Origin: Ceratotherium simum simum
Taxonomy: Eukaryota; Chordata; Mammalia; Perissodactyla; Rhinocerotidae
Direction: 5' to 3'
DNA: 64,000 bases
NCBI RefSeq assembly: GCF_000283155.1
Contig: NW_004454280.1
Span: 2,751,019 to 2,815,018 of the forward strand
Shown: positions 21,865-33,869 of the stretch, piece by piece
Layout of the letters: each line of letters opens with the position of its first letter
Position numbering within the stretch: the stretch's first letter is position 1
The notes under the pieces: generated by a model
What the model was told of the DNA's origin: nothing
The model's database searches: none
What the model saw: the letters and a program-made list of their open reading frames with translations, nothing else
Translations under genes and position numbers: made by a program

Positions 21865-22496
21865 CAAAGACTCTCTTCTTAACCAAACTTTAGTCAGGTT
21901 CCTCTGAGCCCTCTTCTTGACTAGACCTGGACCTTGACCCCCATCCTTGCTGGGCCTGCATAGTCCAGTTGTAGCAAGAATCCTGCTCCAACAGCTTATA
22001 GAAAATCCTTCCTCACCTTGATATCCAATTCCCCTTGATATCTAATCAAATTCCTCATACCATACTGTTTTTTTTTTTTTTGGTGAGGAAGATTGTCCCT
22101 GAGCTAACATCTGTTCCAGTCTTCCCTTATTTTTTATATGTGGGTCACCAACACAGCATGGCTTGACGAGTGGTGTGGGTCCACGCCTGGGATCCGAACC
22201 TGCGAACTCAGGCTGCCAAAGCAGAGCACGCTGAACTTAACCACTATACCACCAGGCTGGCCCCTTCTCATGCTCTACTCTTGATATCTGATTACCCTGG
22301 CTTGCCCTCAGCAAGAATCCTATTAGCTCGGATTAGCAAGAATCCCGTCTACTGTTGATGTTTCCTCTTAGTAATTTTTTATTCACCAACCCCCCAACTC
22401 TGCTCCTTGGCTATAAATCCCCAGTTGACTTTGCTGTATTTGGAATTGAGCCCAATCTCTTTCCTCTATTATGATAGTCTTGACACCATCGGGGAG
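21865..22496 (+). mobile_element. ERV LTR, plus strand, with ERE inserted
   Basis: 'gcctgcatagtccagttgta', 'gcaagaatcctgctccaaca' and the later 'tggcttgccctcagcaagaa' give a plus-strand LTR with a clean TATA box (ggctataaatcccc, 22409-22422) and an R/U5-like 'gagcccaatctctttcctct'. An ERE at 22068-22264 splits its U3. Ends approximate. Confidence 0.65.
22068..22264 (-). mobile_element. ERE SINE, minus strand
   Basis: Begins with a T tract, then gtgaggaagattgtccctga, 'cagcatggcttgacgag', a B-box-like gggatccgaacctg in reverse, and ends …accaggctggcccc. Inserted in the plus-strand LTR. The target duplication could not be identified. Confidence 0.92.
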
Positions 22497-23002
22497 GGAA
22501 TAATTCTGCCTTCTACCCTTCTTGTGTTCTTATGGCTGGCCTAATAATAAAATTGACACAAGACTAGATTAACAGAAAAAAACAATTTAATTATGTGCAC
22601 ACAGGATAATCATGAAAATGATGCTGTCTGAGATAGGCAAAGCAGGGGGCTTTTAGATCCTTTTACACAAAGAAACAATAAATTTGTAAGAAATAACAGG
22701 ACAAAGAAATTTAGGTTTGGGGGACATACTAAGAGAAATTTAAACAGGGTTTAGCCCTGAGGTAGTAAATTAGTAAAAGTAACAAGGTTTGTTTATACAG
22801 GCTTCTTGGCCCTGAATTCCTCAGCTCTGATGATAAGGATGTCTATCTCCTGGTGTGGGAAGAGTACCTTTCATATGGGAGATTTATTCCCTCCTTGCAG
22901 GGGGAACAGAAAGAGGAGAGGGAAATGCCTTTTTTTTTTTTTTTTTTTTGCATTGGCTGCTTCTCAAGTAACTTTAATTCAAAATAATCAACATGCCATT
23001 GT
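22497..23002 (-). mobile_element. ERV LTR, minus strand, cut by assembly gap
   Basis: Minus-strand LTR with 'gttaatctagtcttgtgtca' and 'ttattattaggccagccata' near its 3' end (plus 22540-22580). Copy 1 stops at the N gap, while the second copy (28213-28735) continues about 16 bases to a plausible terminus, so copy 1 is truncated by assembly. Confidence 0.65.
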
Positions 23003-23102
23003 NNNNNNNNNNNNNNNNNNNNNNNNNNNNNNNNNNNNNNNNNNNNNNNNNNNNNNNNNNNNNNNNNNNNNNNNNNNNNNNNNNNNNNNNNNNNNNNNNN
23101 NN
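23003..23102. other. assembly gap, 100 N
   Basis: Exactly 100 unknown bases, the conventional size for a gap of unknown length. The sequence to its left and right belongs to two copies of the same block. Frames called across it are meaningless. Confidence 1.
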
Positions 23103-23182
23103 TAACCTGTCTTGTTAATTATTTGGCCAGCCATAAGAAACTTAAGGGAAAGGGCAGAGGGGGATTCCCCACTTCCCCCACA
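23103..23182 (+). mobile_element. LTR family A fragment (copy 2)
   Basis: Only the last 80 bases of the LTR at 16968-17467 are present, because the copy begins at the gap. This missing 5' part is an argument for an assembly origin. Confidence 0.85.
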
Positions 23183-23377
23183 CAGTCAATGAAGTAACCA
23201 GATGAGAACTTGGGCCTCCTGAGTCTGGATATCTAATGTGTGTCCTCCCCTATTTGATTCTCATAACCTAAGAAGTAGGTCCTACATCTACTTGGATGTG
23301 GAAAATAGGACTCAGAGAAGTCAAATGATTAACCTGAACTTATAAGGGGTGGAGTTGGATTTTAAAATATACGTCTT

Positions 23378-23587
23378 GGGCTGGCCCCATGGCTTAGCGG
23401 TTAAGTGCACACGCTCCACTGCTGGTGGCCCAGGTTCAGATCCCAGGCGCACACTGACGCACCGCTTCTCTGGCCATGCTGAGGCCGCGTCCCACGTACA
23501 GCAACCAGAAGAATGTGCAACTATGATGTACAACTATCTACTGGGGCTTTGGGGGGAAAAATAAATAAAATTATAAAAATAAAAAAT
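23378..23587 (+). mobile_element. ERE1 SINE (copy 2)
   Basis: Same element and target duplication as 17663-17872. Confidence 0.93.
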
Positions 23588-23604
23588 AAAATATACATCT
23601 TTTT

Positions 23605-23841
23605 GGCGCCAGGCCAGTGGCATAGTGGTTAAGTTCCCATGCTCCACTTCAGCAGTCCAAGGTTCACTGGTTCAGATCCTGGGCATGGACCTACACATGG
23701 CGCATCAAGCCATGCTGTGGTGGCATCCCACCCGCAAAATAGAGGAAGATTGGCACAGATGTTAGCTCAAGAGCAATCTTCCTCAAGCAAAAAGAGGAAG
23801 ATTGGCCACAGATGTTAGCTCAGGGCCAGTCTTCCTGATAC
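23605..23841 (+). mobile_element. ERE SINE with duplicated tail (copy 2)
   Basis: Same element as 17890-18126. Confidence 0.87.
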
Positions 23842-24604
23842 ACACACAATAAATGCAGGTATTTAAAAAAAAATGTTTCCTGCCATTCTCTGCATCATGT
23901 GTTATACTAGTGATTTGTACATTTTTTGATTTATCATATTCTTTGAGAATATGATGAATGACATGGACCATCTCCCAGAAAAGTAGACTATGTGCTTGCT
24001 AAGTGTTAAACATAATTTAATACACATTCTAAAGTTCATCTGTGGGCAAAGACCTTCTAGGAAGAGGTTTGCAGACCTTAGGTTAGGACTTGTATTATGC
24101 TGGTAAGTGTTTAACAATACTCTCCTCATTTAATTCTGCCATAAATATTGGTTGATATTTTCATTTATTCTAATAAGTAAAATGAAAGTGAAATAATGAT
24201 TTATGTTATTACAAGTGAAACAGAATTTCACTTGTTTCTCTAACAACATGAGTGACTTCTTTGCTGAATCAGATAACACTTTTCAAATACTGGAAGAATA
24301 TTTCTCAATTTGTTATGGTATTCACAAATTAATGGCAAGTCACAGGTTATTTTTAAGTTTAGTCTGCATTGCTAACATTTTTCCATCTTTCTTAAGACTT
24401 TCTTAAGTCTAGACAATCAACAAAACAATAAATCAAACTTTGATTTGTAGTGTTTGCTGATTTCTGTGGTACAAATATCCCTACCAGGGCAGATTTCAAG
24501 CTACCAAGGTGATGTTATTGAATATGGAGCTGGCACAATATGTACAGTAGCACACCACCATATAGTATTTAGATGCAATAGACATAAATAACTTCAAGAG
24601 CACA

Positions 24605-25080
24605 TTACCAGGTAAGGGTCTACTGCCCAATGCACATAGAAGCCAATATCTACGACACCAGCTTTTGAGGAAAGAAAAGGCTTTATTGTGAGGTTGACTA
24701 GAAGGGACACAGGAGGCAAAGCTCTCAAACCTGTCTCTTCAGTCCAGGGTTTGGGGTAAAATTAAGATATTAGGGAGGGGAGGCTGGTATGCAGTAGTGC
24801 TGGCAGGATGAGTTTCAATTGGCAGGACTCCAAACAAACCATTTATGGTAAGGTACAGAAAGGGGCTTTAACATCAGATCTTCCTGGACAATGGACGTCT
24901 CATTTCTGGAAAAGGTCTGTCTTTCAAGTTCTGGTCATGCCCTAGTCCTTTTTGTTCCACTGGTGGGGGGGAAATCTTTGGTTCTATGTTTTATTTCAGG
25001 TCAAAGTTTTCTCTTCTGCACGTGCTCCAGCTAGATGACTTGCAGTTTTGGTTCACTGTCCCTCAAAAACAACTTTAACA
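24605..25080 (-). mobile_element. probable ERV LTR, minus strand (copy 2)
   Basis: Same element as 18890-19365. Confidence 0.55.
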
Positions 25081-26122
25081 TTTTGTTGTTAATAATATTG
25101 GGTCAGTTTAAACTGGTCCTATGGTTACATACACAGGCAATAAACATAGTAATTAGAAATTGAGAATGTTGTGTATTTATTACCTTTGTTTTTTAATACA
25201 ATTTATTTAGTGAATTAACATAATTTAATTTTTAATAATGGCTGCATTTAACAACTTGCTTATAAAATTCCTGACAATTTAATGATGGGCTCTTTCACAC
25301 CAGGTATGAGCTTGCACATGACTGGTGAGGACCCACTGTGCTGTATTATTTTGCCTCCTATCCACTTTGCTTTTTGTGACTTGCTTAGCATCCTTAGATT
25401 TTGGAATTCTTCCCCTGCAGTTCTCGAGCCAACTTTCTTCTTTTTCTTTACCAAAATTACCTAATTGAAAAGAGGGACAAGATTGCTGAGTCTCTTATCT
25501 GCCCCTGTGATGCCCTTGGAATGACTAAATTCTCCATGTTCTTTAGTCTTTTCCCCACTTTCTGCTGGGCTTCACTCATTACTGTATGATTGAGTTTCAC
25601 TGACTTTCTGGTAAGTATATTTTATGCTTTTCCTGCTACTCAGGGCCAGATTGAGAATGCCGTAAGTAGGCTTGAGCTATATATAATTTTGGGGACTATT
25701 TTAAGAAAAAAGAATACAAAATACAAATTCAAATAAAGTACAGGGCTTTGGAAATTTCTGGGCCTAAATTCACTTGATTTCATTATAAATCCCCTTCTGT
25801 AGCTCTTAGGTTCTTTCTTTAAAATGGGTGGATATTTGGAGGTAGGGGAATGTGTGTGTGTGTGGGTGCACATGTACCTTTATATCTGCACAATAGAGAG
25901 CATCCAGGGGAGAATGCAGGCACTAGGGTGCTTTTTGGTAGGGTTGGGACCAGGGTAACTTCATGTTTATCTGGAATTTTCCTGTTAATTTATTGGTTTT
26001 TTTTTTTTTTTTTACTACTATTACCTGTTTTACTATTATTACCTGTTAATTTACTATTTCACGCCTAGAAGCCTCAGTTTTCTCATTTCTAAAATGAAGG
26101 TATTGTACTGAATCTCTGTCAA

Positions 26123-26366
26123 CTTTTTTTTTTTGTAAGGAAGATTGCCCCTGAGCTAATATCTGTTGCCTCTTCTTCTTTTTGCTTGAGGAAGATTGTC
26201 CCTGAGCTAACATCTGTGCCAATCTCCCTCTATTTTATTTATGGGATACCACCACAGCTTGGCTTGATGAGCAGTGTGTAGATCCGTGCCTGGGATCTGA
26301 ACCCATGAACCCTGGGACGCTGAAGTAGAGTGTGAGAACTAAACCACTACGCCACCGGGCTGGCCG
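26123..26366 (-). mobile_element. ERE SINE with duplicated tail (copy 2)
   Basis: Same element as 20407-20650. The preceding T run (about 25998-26014) is one base longer than in copy 1. Confidence 0.9.
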
Positions 26367-27080
26367 CTGAATTCCTGTCAATTTTTAAAGGGTATAATTG
26401 GTTTTAAATTGTTAAAGTATGTGTGTGTAAATATCTCCATACAAATATTTGTAGAATAAATGTAGGACCTGTCCATGCTTATCACAATGAAGTGCGGTAC
26501 ACAGGTAAGCAAACTACCATTTCTTATTTTAATTGTTATTGAAGACAGCGACCTGTTAGAAGAACGAGAGAGAATTGTGCAAAAAATTGAGCCTTTCTTG
26601 TGTAATTTGTATTTAAAGTCAAGTGACATTCTCCTTTTATCCCTTTATAACAGCTCTTCAGCTCTCCCTTTATAACCTCCTCCACTAACTCCCCAGGATC
26701 AGTAGCATTTTTAAGTTAACTTATTTTTCTCCAGTAAAAGGGGTGTGTCTTTCTCAGGAGAAGACATTTCAATAGTAATCCCCAGATTACGATCTCTCTC
26801 CCCTGACTAGGCCTCTCTCCAACCCCTAACACTACTTTTTTTCCTTCTCTCTTTGACATGTTAAATAAGGGTTTCACAGATTTTGCAACCTTACCCTAAT
26901 TGGGTGCTATTTCTCATCCTACCTCCTGATCTTACTTTTCAACAGAGTTCTCTAAAATCCTTCAACTGCTGGCACGTTTCCCAGCCTGACCCTCCCTTCC
27001 ATGTTAGAGCCCCACCCACACCTTCTGCAATGACCTTACTGGCTTCATTCATGGGCTTCACTTGTGTGGGAGGCATAAGA

Positions 27081-27311
27081 ATTAAGCTGGAATCCCGACT
27101 CTACCACTTACCAAACATATCACCTCAGCCTGGTTATTTAATTTCTTAGTGTCTTGATGTCCTCATTTAACAAATACAGATAATAAGGATACATAATTCA
27201 TACATATGTTGTGAAGGTTAAATCAGTTAATTTGCATAAAGGACTTAGCACAGTACTGGCAAACAGCAAAGAATGAGTAGATGTGAGATATTGTTATTAT
27301 AATATGTTTAC
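27081..27311 (+). repeat. MIR (copy 2)
   Basis: Same element as 21365-21595, with G at 27159 where copy 1 has A. Confidence 0.75.
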
Positions 27312-27580
27312 ACTATTATATATTATATTATGTATTTCTGTGCAACTCCAAAGGCAGGGTTTTCAAGCAATATGAGATTTTCTATTCTGACTGCACAGCT
27401 GACAAAATTTACTGAAAGGTTGAAATTTTTGGTAAAGTCAATTATTTTGCATTGTGTAAAAAGCCCTCTCCTATCTATCTCCCTTCAAAAATAAAAGTTA
27501 TTTGAATTTGTATATATTTCTATAACATTTTATAATTGAACTTATTCTTAGTTATTGCTAAACATTAAATGTGATGTTGA

Positions 27581-28212
27581 CAAAGACTCTCTTCTTAACC
27601 AAACTTTAGTCAGGTTCCTCTGAGCCCTCTTCTTGACTAGACCTGGACCTTGACCCCCATCCTTGCTGGGCCTGCATAGTCCAGTTGTAGCAAGAATCCT
27701 GCTCCAACAGCTTATAGAAAATCCTTCCTCACCTTGATATCCAATTCCCCTTGATATCTAATCAAATTCCTCATACCATACTGTTTTTTTTTTTTTTGGT
27801 GAGGAAGATTGTCCCTGAGCTAACATCTGTTCCAGTCTTCCCTTATTTTTTATATGTGGGTCACCAACACAGCATGGCTTGACGAGTGGTGTGGGTCCAC
27901 GCCTGGGATCCGAACCTGCGAACTCAGGCTGCCAAAGCAGAGCACGCTGAACTTAACCACTATACCACCAGGCTGGCCCCTTCTCATGCTCTACTCTTGA
28001 TATCTGATTACCCTGGCTTGCCCTCAGCAAGAATCCTATTAGCTCGGATTAGCAAGAATCCCGTCTACTGTTGATGTTTCCTCTTAGTAATTTTTTATTC
28101 ACCAACCCCCCAACTCTGCTCCTTGGCTATAAATCCCCAGTTGACTTTGCTGTATTTGGAATTGAGCCCAATCTCTTTCCTCTATTATGATAGTCTTGAC
28201 ACCATCGGGGAG
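27581..28212 (+). mobile_element. ERV LTR with TATA box (copy 2)
   Basis: Same element as 21865-22496. TATA box near 28127. Confidence 0.63.
27784..27980 (-). mobile_element. ERE SINE (copy 2)
   Basis: Same element as 22068-22264. Confidence 0.9.
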
Positions 28213-28735
28213 GGAATAATTCTGCCTTCTACCCTTCTTGTGTTCTTATGGCTGGCCTAATAATAAAATTGACACAAGACTAGATTAACAGAAAAAAACA
28301 ATTTAATTATGTGCACACAGGATAATCATGAAAATGATGCTGTCTGAGATAGGCAAAGCAGGGGGCTTTTAGATCCTTTTACACAAAGAAACAATAAATT
28401 TGTAAGAAATAACAGGACAAAGAAATTTAGGTTTGGGGGACATACTAAGAGAAATTTAAACAGGGTTTAGCCCTGAGGTAGTAAATTAGTAAAAGTAACA
28501 AGGTTTGTTTATACAGGCTTCTTGGCCCTGAATTCCTCAGCTCTGATGATAAGGATGTCTATCTCCTGGTGTGGGAAGAGTACCTTTCATATGGGAGATT
28601 TATTCCCTCCTTGCAGGGGGAACAGAAAGAGGAGAGGGAAATGCCTTTTTTTTTTTTTTTTTTTTGGCATTGGCTGCTTCTCAAGTAACTTTAATTCAAA
28701 ATAATCAACATGCCATTGTAGTATATTTTGGAGCA
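28213..28735 (-). mobile_element. ERV LTR, minus strand, complete
   Basis: Counterpart of 22497-23002 but continuing past the point where copy 1 is cut, to about 28735 (…attttggagca). It contains an internal T20 run (28646-28665) that differs from copy 1 by one following G. Confidence 0.63.
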
Positions 28736-29164
28736 GCCTGCCCTGGGTGCAACAATATCTATCAAGATAGTCTTGAATGCAGTCTTCCTTACCATTTAAC
28801 AAGTGTCAGAATAATGTTTTCTTCAACAATGTATCCTACCTAATTGAGGAAAGTGAAGATGGAATTGATTTATTCTCAAGACTATCCATCTTGCCTGTCT
28901 GAAGACACACTAGTTTATTTTAAAATGTAAAATTCAAGCAAGGAATGTTTTTCTAAAATAATCAGTTGAATTCAGGCAAACATCTGCTTTGCAAAGGAAT
29001 TATGTTTTTAAATTAAGCATCTGCTGGGCTGATTTAGAACTTTAACAAATGGCTTGTGAGCCTTTGTACAAATTATCTGTTTTTCAGAAGAGTGAATGTT
29101 AAAGGGCCTTCATGGGTCTGTTAGCTCCATCCTTGAATTTTCAATAAGACCTATGATAGTGACA
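28736..29164. other. unassigned intergenic DNA
   Basis: No recognisable gene or repeat. Confidence 0.45.
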
Positions 29165-29420
29165 ATAATAATGATAGTAATAATAATAATAATAATGGCT
29201 ACCAGCTACTAAGTATTTATCATGCTAAGTACTTTACCAGTAAGTTTCTACTTAATTCTGTCAACTGTCCTGACTGTTAGGTATTGTTTATTCTATGAAT
29301 TCAGAACAAGGGAACAGAGAACTATATGACTAAGAAGTAGCAATGTCAGGGCTTGCATTCGTGTCTGTCTTTCCCCAAGTCTGGGTTGTTAATGACTGCA
29401 CCATATCATCCTCTATGCTT
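29165..29420 (-). repeat. (AAT)n and MIR, minus strand
   Basis: A short aataataataat run (29180-29197) leads into 'tggctaccagctactaagta', 'gctaagtactttaccag', 'gttaggtattgtttattc' and 'gggcttgcattcgtgtctgt', the order of a reversed MIR. Confidence 0.6.
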
Positions 29421-29744
29421 TACTATGCCTTATGACTTAAGGGAAAGAATGAGCAACATTTTGTCCTCTATGCTATTATTTTTAATTCATAGTATGATTT
29501 TCCTAGGACCAAGAATTAAGGAGGAGTATGGTAGGAAAAGTGCTGAACCAAAAAGCAGTAGATCTTAGGTGTATGAATTTGGTCAAGTCACCTAATCTCT
29601 TCAGATGCCAGTTTTCTGTCTGTAATGTAAGGTGGTTGATGAATCTAAGGTGGACTGTTGCTTTATTATTCTAGTCTCTTCTCACCTGCATCAAGCATGT
29701 TTGTGTGAGAAGACTGTGTAAGAGGGTCGTGTTCAGGTCTTAGA
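29421..29744. other. mostly unassigned, possible MIR scrap
   Basis: 'aatttggtcaagtcacctaa' at 29577-29596 resembles a MIR core on the plus strand. The rest is unassigned. Confidence 0.35.
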
Positions 29745-29847
29745 TTTTGTTTTCATTTTAGTGGACATGCCACAATTTGTTATGCATTTATCAGTTCATG
29801 TGCCATCTTCTTTGTTTTCAGTTTTTAGTGATTATAAATAAAGCTAG
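29745..29847 (-). mobile_element. old L1 (minus), segment 1 of 3
   Basis: 'ccacaatttgttatgcattt' and 'tttttagtgattataaataa' match a reversed old L1 3' region. The element is interrupted here by an MLT1-like LTR and resumes at 30366. Confidence 0.65.
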
Positions 29848-30365
29848 TGGGGTAGGCAGAATAATGTCCACCTCCAGAGAAGTCTGGATCTTAATCCCCA
29901 GCAACTATGGATATGTTCATGGCAAAGGGTTTTTGCAGATGTAATTAAATTAAGAATTTTTAGATAAAGGTATTATTCTGGATTAGTTGGGTTGATCCAA
30001 TATAATCAGGAGGGTCTTTATAAGGGAAATAGAGAGGCAAGAGAATCAGTCAGAGAAGAAGATGTGACAACTGAAGCAGAGGAGAGAGAGACAGAAAGAG
30101 AGAGAGAGATTAGAAGATGCTTCCCTGCTGGCTTTGAAGATGGAGGAAGGGGATGTATCAAGGTGTCCTCTAAACTGGGAATAGGCAAGAAAATGGATTC
30201 TCACCTAGAGCCTCCAAAAGGAACAAAGCCCTGCAGATACCTTGATTTTAGCCTACCAGGAGTGATTTTGGAATTCTGAACTCAGAACTGTAATATAACG
30301 TTTGTATTGTTTTAAGTCGCTAATTTTGCAGTAATTTATCACAGCAGTAATAGAAAACTAATATA
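29848..30365 (+). mobile_element. MLT1-type MaLR LTR, full length
   Basis: 518 bp from tggggtaggcagaataatg to …gaaaactaatata, with 'tttttgcagatgtaattaa', 'ggattagttgggttgatcca', 'gagcctccaaaaggaacaaa' and 'ctcagaactgtaatataac' in MLT1 order. It sits inside an old L1: the L1 phrase 'aataaagct|gctataaacatt' is restored when it is removed. The flanking 5-mers gctag and gctgc are a worn duplication. The 95-codon frame at 29992 is non-coding LTR sequence. Confidence 0.82.
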
Positions 30366-30490
30366 GCTGCTATAAACATTCACTACAGGTCTTTGTGTAA
30401 ATATATATTTTCATTTCTTTTGGTCAAATTCCAAGAAGTAAAAAGCTGGGTCCTAGGGTATGTGTAACTTTAACTTTATAAGAAACTGCT
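30366..30490 (-). mobile_element. old L1 (minus), segment 2 of 3
   Basis: 'gctgctataaacattcac', 'gtgtaaatatatattttcat' and 'agaaactgct' continue the same old L1 up to the point where the younger plus-strand L1 begins. It resumes at 38154 with cctgccagactgttttcca. Confidence 0.75.
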
Positions 30491-31869
30491 AGATTCTAGG
30501 AAGATGGTGGTGTAGGAAGACTCTCAACTCACCTCCTCCCATGGACACAACAAATTTACAACTACCTGTGGAAAAATTTCCTCTGAGAGAGATCTGGAAA
30601 TGGATAAAAAGAACCCCCACAACAAGGGAAAACACTGACAGAGGGGGAAGAGGCAGAAATATACCTCTGCTGAGGAAAAAAATGCACCCCAGTGTGGTGC
30701 TTCACAGCCAAGAGCAATCTGAAAGGTACAAAGCTTTCCCTGGATGAGCAGGGGATCTGAGCAGAGGATCTATGCCACAATAGCAGGGAATCTATGCCAC
30801 AATAGGCATCCCAGCCTTTAGATTAAGCACAACTGAGATGAAATCCCATAATACCTGGCTTTGCTGGCTTTGGGAACCCTCTGGGAATACCCCCCCCCAA
30901 AATATCAAACTTCAGAGAAAGAAAAACCTGCTCTTAAAGGGCCCACACACAGATTCATCCATTCTGGAAACTAACACAAAAATACAAGAAAAGTGCATGG
31001 TCCAGTGGTAAAAAAAGACTTACTTACTAAGCGAGCACATCTCAGATAGCCAGGACGCAGCTGGGCCCACCCTCTCAGGGACTGAGACACTAACAGCAGC
31101 CATTATTGTGATCTAGTTCAGTCATGCTGACACAGACACTGGCAAGTGTCATTGGATTCCTTCTTCTAGCCTCTTAGTGCAGGGTTTGCCCCCCACTTGA
31201 GAACCAATTCAATTAAGTGCAGCCAGGGTGGGCAGCCTGCCCAAGGGACTGGCCCCACCTACCAGCAAGCCTGCTGCAAACATGTAGGCCCACATAGGTG
31301 GGGTGTGTGGGACCTCTACAGAGGGGTGAGTGGGTCTGCCTCAGAGGGGATCTGCCCCACTTTCCAATGCCTGAAATGATTGTGTGCTGCCATGCCTGGG
31401 GCCAGCCCCACCTACCTACACTTCTGAGAGAGCTAACAACAACTGCATGCTACAGAGACCTGCAGCAATTGTGAGACCCTGAGCCTAGCAATCAGTCACT
31501 GGGGGGCTGACTCTCTTAATAGCAAAACAGCAGTAATTGTATGCTATTATACCTTGCAGCCAGCTGTTCTGGGGCTTGCCCCACCCAATATAGTGACCAT
31601 AGCAGCCTCACAAGGCTGAACTTTACAACCAGCCAGCTTGGGGGCAGCCTAGCTTATCCACATGCCCACAGTAAGAGCAACCCCACCACAACAGCAGGGT
31701 ACATGTAGCTCACACAAGGGACATCCCTGGAATGTTTGGAACAGGTGATGAGAGGGAAGCAGATTGCTGGGCTCCATAAGGCATCTTGTACGTAAGGCCA
31801 CGTTTCCAAGATTGGGAAATTTAGCTGATCTACTTAATACATAGATATTAGCACAGAGAAGTAGGTAAA

Positions 31870-32750
31870 ATGAGGAGACAAAGGAATATAAGAGAACAGG
31901 ACAAATCCTCAGAATAAGAGAACAGGACAAATCCTCAGAAAAATAACTAACTGTTCAGAGATAAACAATCTACCTGATAAACAGTACAAGCTAATAGTCA
32001 TAAGGATGCTCACTGACCTTGGGAGAAAAATGGATGAACACAGTGACAACTTCAACAAAGAATTATAAAATATAAAAAAGAACCAATCATAACTGAAGAA
32101 TACCATATTGGAAATGAAAAACTCACCAGAGGGAATCAATAGCAGAGTAGATGACAAAGAAGAATGGATCAGTGATCTGGATGACAGAGAAGAAATCACC
32201 CAAGCTGAACAGAAAAAAGAGTTAAAAAGAACTAAGGGACCTCTGGGGCAATATCAAGTGTACTAACATCCATATTATAGGTGTCCCAGAAGGAAAACAG
32301 AGAGACAAAGGAGCAGGGAACCTATTTGAAGAAATAATAGCTGACAACTTTCCTAATCTAAGGAAGGAAACAGATAGCCAGATACAGGAATCATAGAGAA
32401 CACCCAACAAGATGAATCCAAAGAAATCCACACCAAGACACATTATAATTAAAATGTCAAGAATTAAAGAGAAAATCCTAAAAACTGCAAGAGAAAGGCA
32501 ACAAGTTACATACAAAGGAACCCCATAAGGCTATCAACTGACTTCTCAGCAGAAACCTTACAGGTTAGAAGGGAGTGGCATGATATATTTAAAGTGTTGA
32601 AAGGAAAAAACCTACAGCCAAGAACATTCTACCTGGCAAGTTTTCATTCAGAATGGAAGGAGAAATAAAGAGTTTTCCAGATGAGCAAAAACTAAAGGAG
32701 TTTATCCCCACCAAGCTAGCCTTACAAAAAATGTTAAAGGGAATTATTTA
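31870..32750 (+). pseudogene. L1 ORF1 remnant
   Basis: ORF1 encodes the L1 RNA-binding protein (coiled coil, RRM and C-terminal domain). From the ATG at 31870 only about 15 codons are open before a stop. Downstream pieces in shifting frames keep ORF1 character: an acidic/Asp-Glu-rich stretch near 32110-32220 and the 'TFYLASFHSEWKEK'-like end near 32620-32665. A 26-bp tandem duplication (31889-31914 and 31915-31940) lies just after the start. It is dead. Confidence 0.75.
31889..31940 (+). repeat. 26-bp tandem duplication
   Basis: Two consecutive copies of taagagaacaggacaaatcctcagaa within the L1 ORF1 region, apparently identical. 26 is not a multiple of three, so it shifts the frame. Confidence 0.92.
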
Positions 32751-33240
32751 AGTAGAAAATAAAAGACTGCAAAAAGAAATAAGAAAGAAATCACTGATAA
32801 AGGCAAATATAGAGTAAAGGTAGTGGATCAACCACCTATAAAGCTAGTATGAAGGTCAAAAGACAAAAGTACTAAAAATATCTATCTTCACGATAAGAGG
32901 TTGAGGGATACACACACAAGCACACAAAGAGGTTAAATATGACATCAAAAACATAAAATGTGGTGGGAGGGGAGTAAAAATGTGGGGCTTTTAGTAAGAG
33001 GTCAAACTTAAAAGACCATCAACTTAATATAGATTGCTATTTACATAAGTTATTATATATAATGCTCATGGTAATCACAAACCAGAAACCTATAATAAAT
33101 ACACAAAAAATAATGAGAAAGGAATCCAAACATAATACTAAAGAAAGTCATCAAATCAAGGGAAAGAGAGTGAAAGAGAAGAAAGGAACAGAGACAAACT
33201 ACTAAAACACCCAGAAAAAAGTAACAAAATGGCAATAAGT

Positions 33241-33792
33241 ACATTCTTATCAATAGCTACTTTAAATGTCAATGGACTAAATGCTTAATCAAAAGACATA
33301 TGGTGGCTGAATGGATAAAAAATAAGACCCATATATATGCTACATACAAGAGACACACTTCAGACCTAAAGACATTCACAAGCTGAAAGTGAAGGGATAG
33401 AAAAAGATAATCCATGCAAATGAAAACAAAAAGAAAGCTGAGGTAGCAATACTTACATCAGACAAAGTAGACCTTAAAATAAAAGCTATAACAGGAGACA
33501 AAGATGGGCATTGCATAATGATAAAGGGAACAATCCAACAAGAGGACATAACAGTTGTAAATGTCTATGCACCCAACATAGGAGGACCTAAATATATAAA
33601 GCAAATATTAACAGACATAAAGGAGAAATTGACAGTAACACAATAATAGTACAGGACTTTAACACTCCACTTACACCAATGGATAGATCATCCAAACAGA
33701 AGATCAATGAGGAAACATTGGCTTTAAATGACACATCAGCCAGATGGACTTAGTAGATATATACAGAACATTCCATCCCAACTGCAGATCAC
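33241..33792 (+). pseudogene. L1 ORF2 endonuclease region, 5' part
   Basis: ORF2 endonuclease nicks target DNA for target-primed reverse transcription. Recognisable pieces are TLNVNGLNA (about 33261), QETHF (about 33348), the long run KAEVAILTSDKVDLKIKAIT (from about 33437) and a VNVYAPN motif (about 33558). Stops (for example after 'NGLNA') and frame shifts break it. The reading is then interrupted by the LTR at 33793. Confidence 0.8.
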
Positions 33793-33869
33793 TGTTATGA
33801 GAGGTTCGGGGATTCGATCGGAGACGTAAAAGACACTTTCCACTCCAAACAAATGGACTGAAGGTATAT

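Larger units (their letters stand above)
17388..23002 (+). repeat. duplicated 5.6-kb block, copy 1
   Basis: 5615 bases that recur at 23103-28719. The first 2.9 kb are offset by 5715 and the rest by 5716-5717. I found one substitution (A at 21443, G at 27159) and two single-base length changes at poly(T) runs. The right edge stops at an N gap within an LTR. Most likely a false duplication of one locus during assembly. See findings. Confidence 0.95.
23103..28719 (+). repeat. duplicated 5.6-kb block, copy 2
   Basis: 5617 bases, nearly identical to 17388-23002, starting abruptly in the middle of LTR family A and running into normal unique flank after 28719. Neither edge coincides with an element boundary. 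Contents repeat those of copy 1 and are listed below in brief. Confidence 0.95.

Noticed and set aside
22806..23105. Plus-strand 99-codon frame ending in the N gap
   Set aside because: It runs through an LTR and poly(T) into 100 N. The same start in copy 2 gives a 60-codon frame that stops.
17388..28719. A genuine recent tandem segmental duplication
   Set aside because: Possible in principle, but the exact 100-N spacer, the edges inside LTRs and allele-level identity favour an assembly artefact. Read depth would decide.
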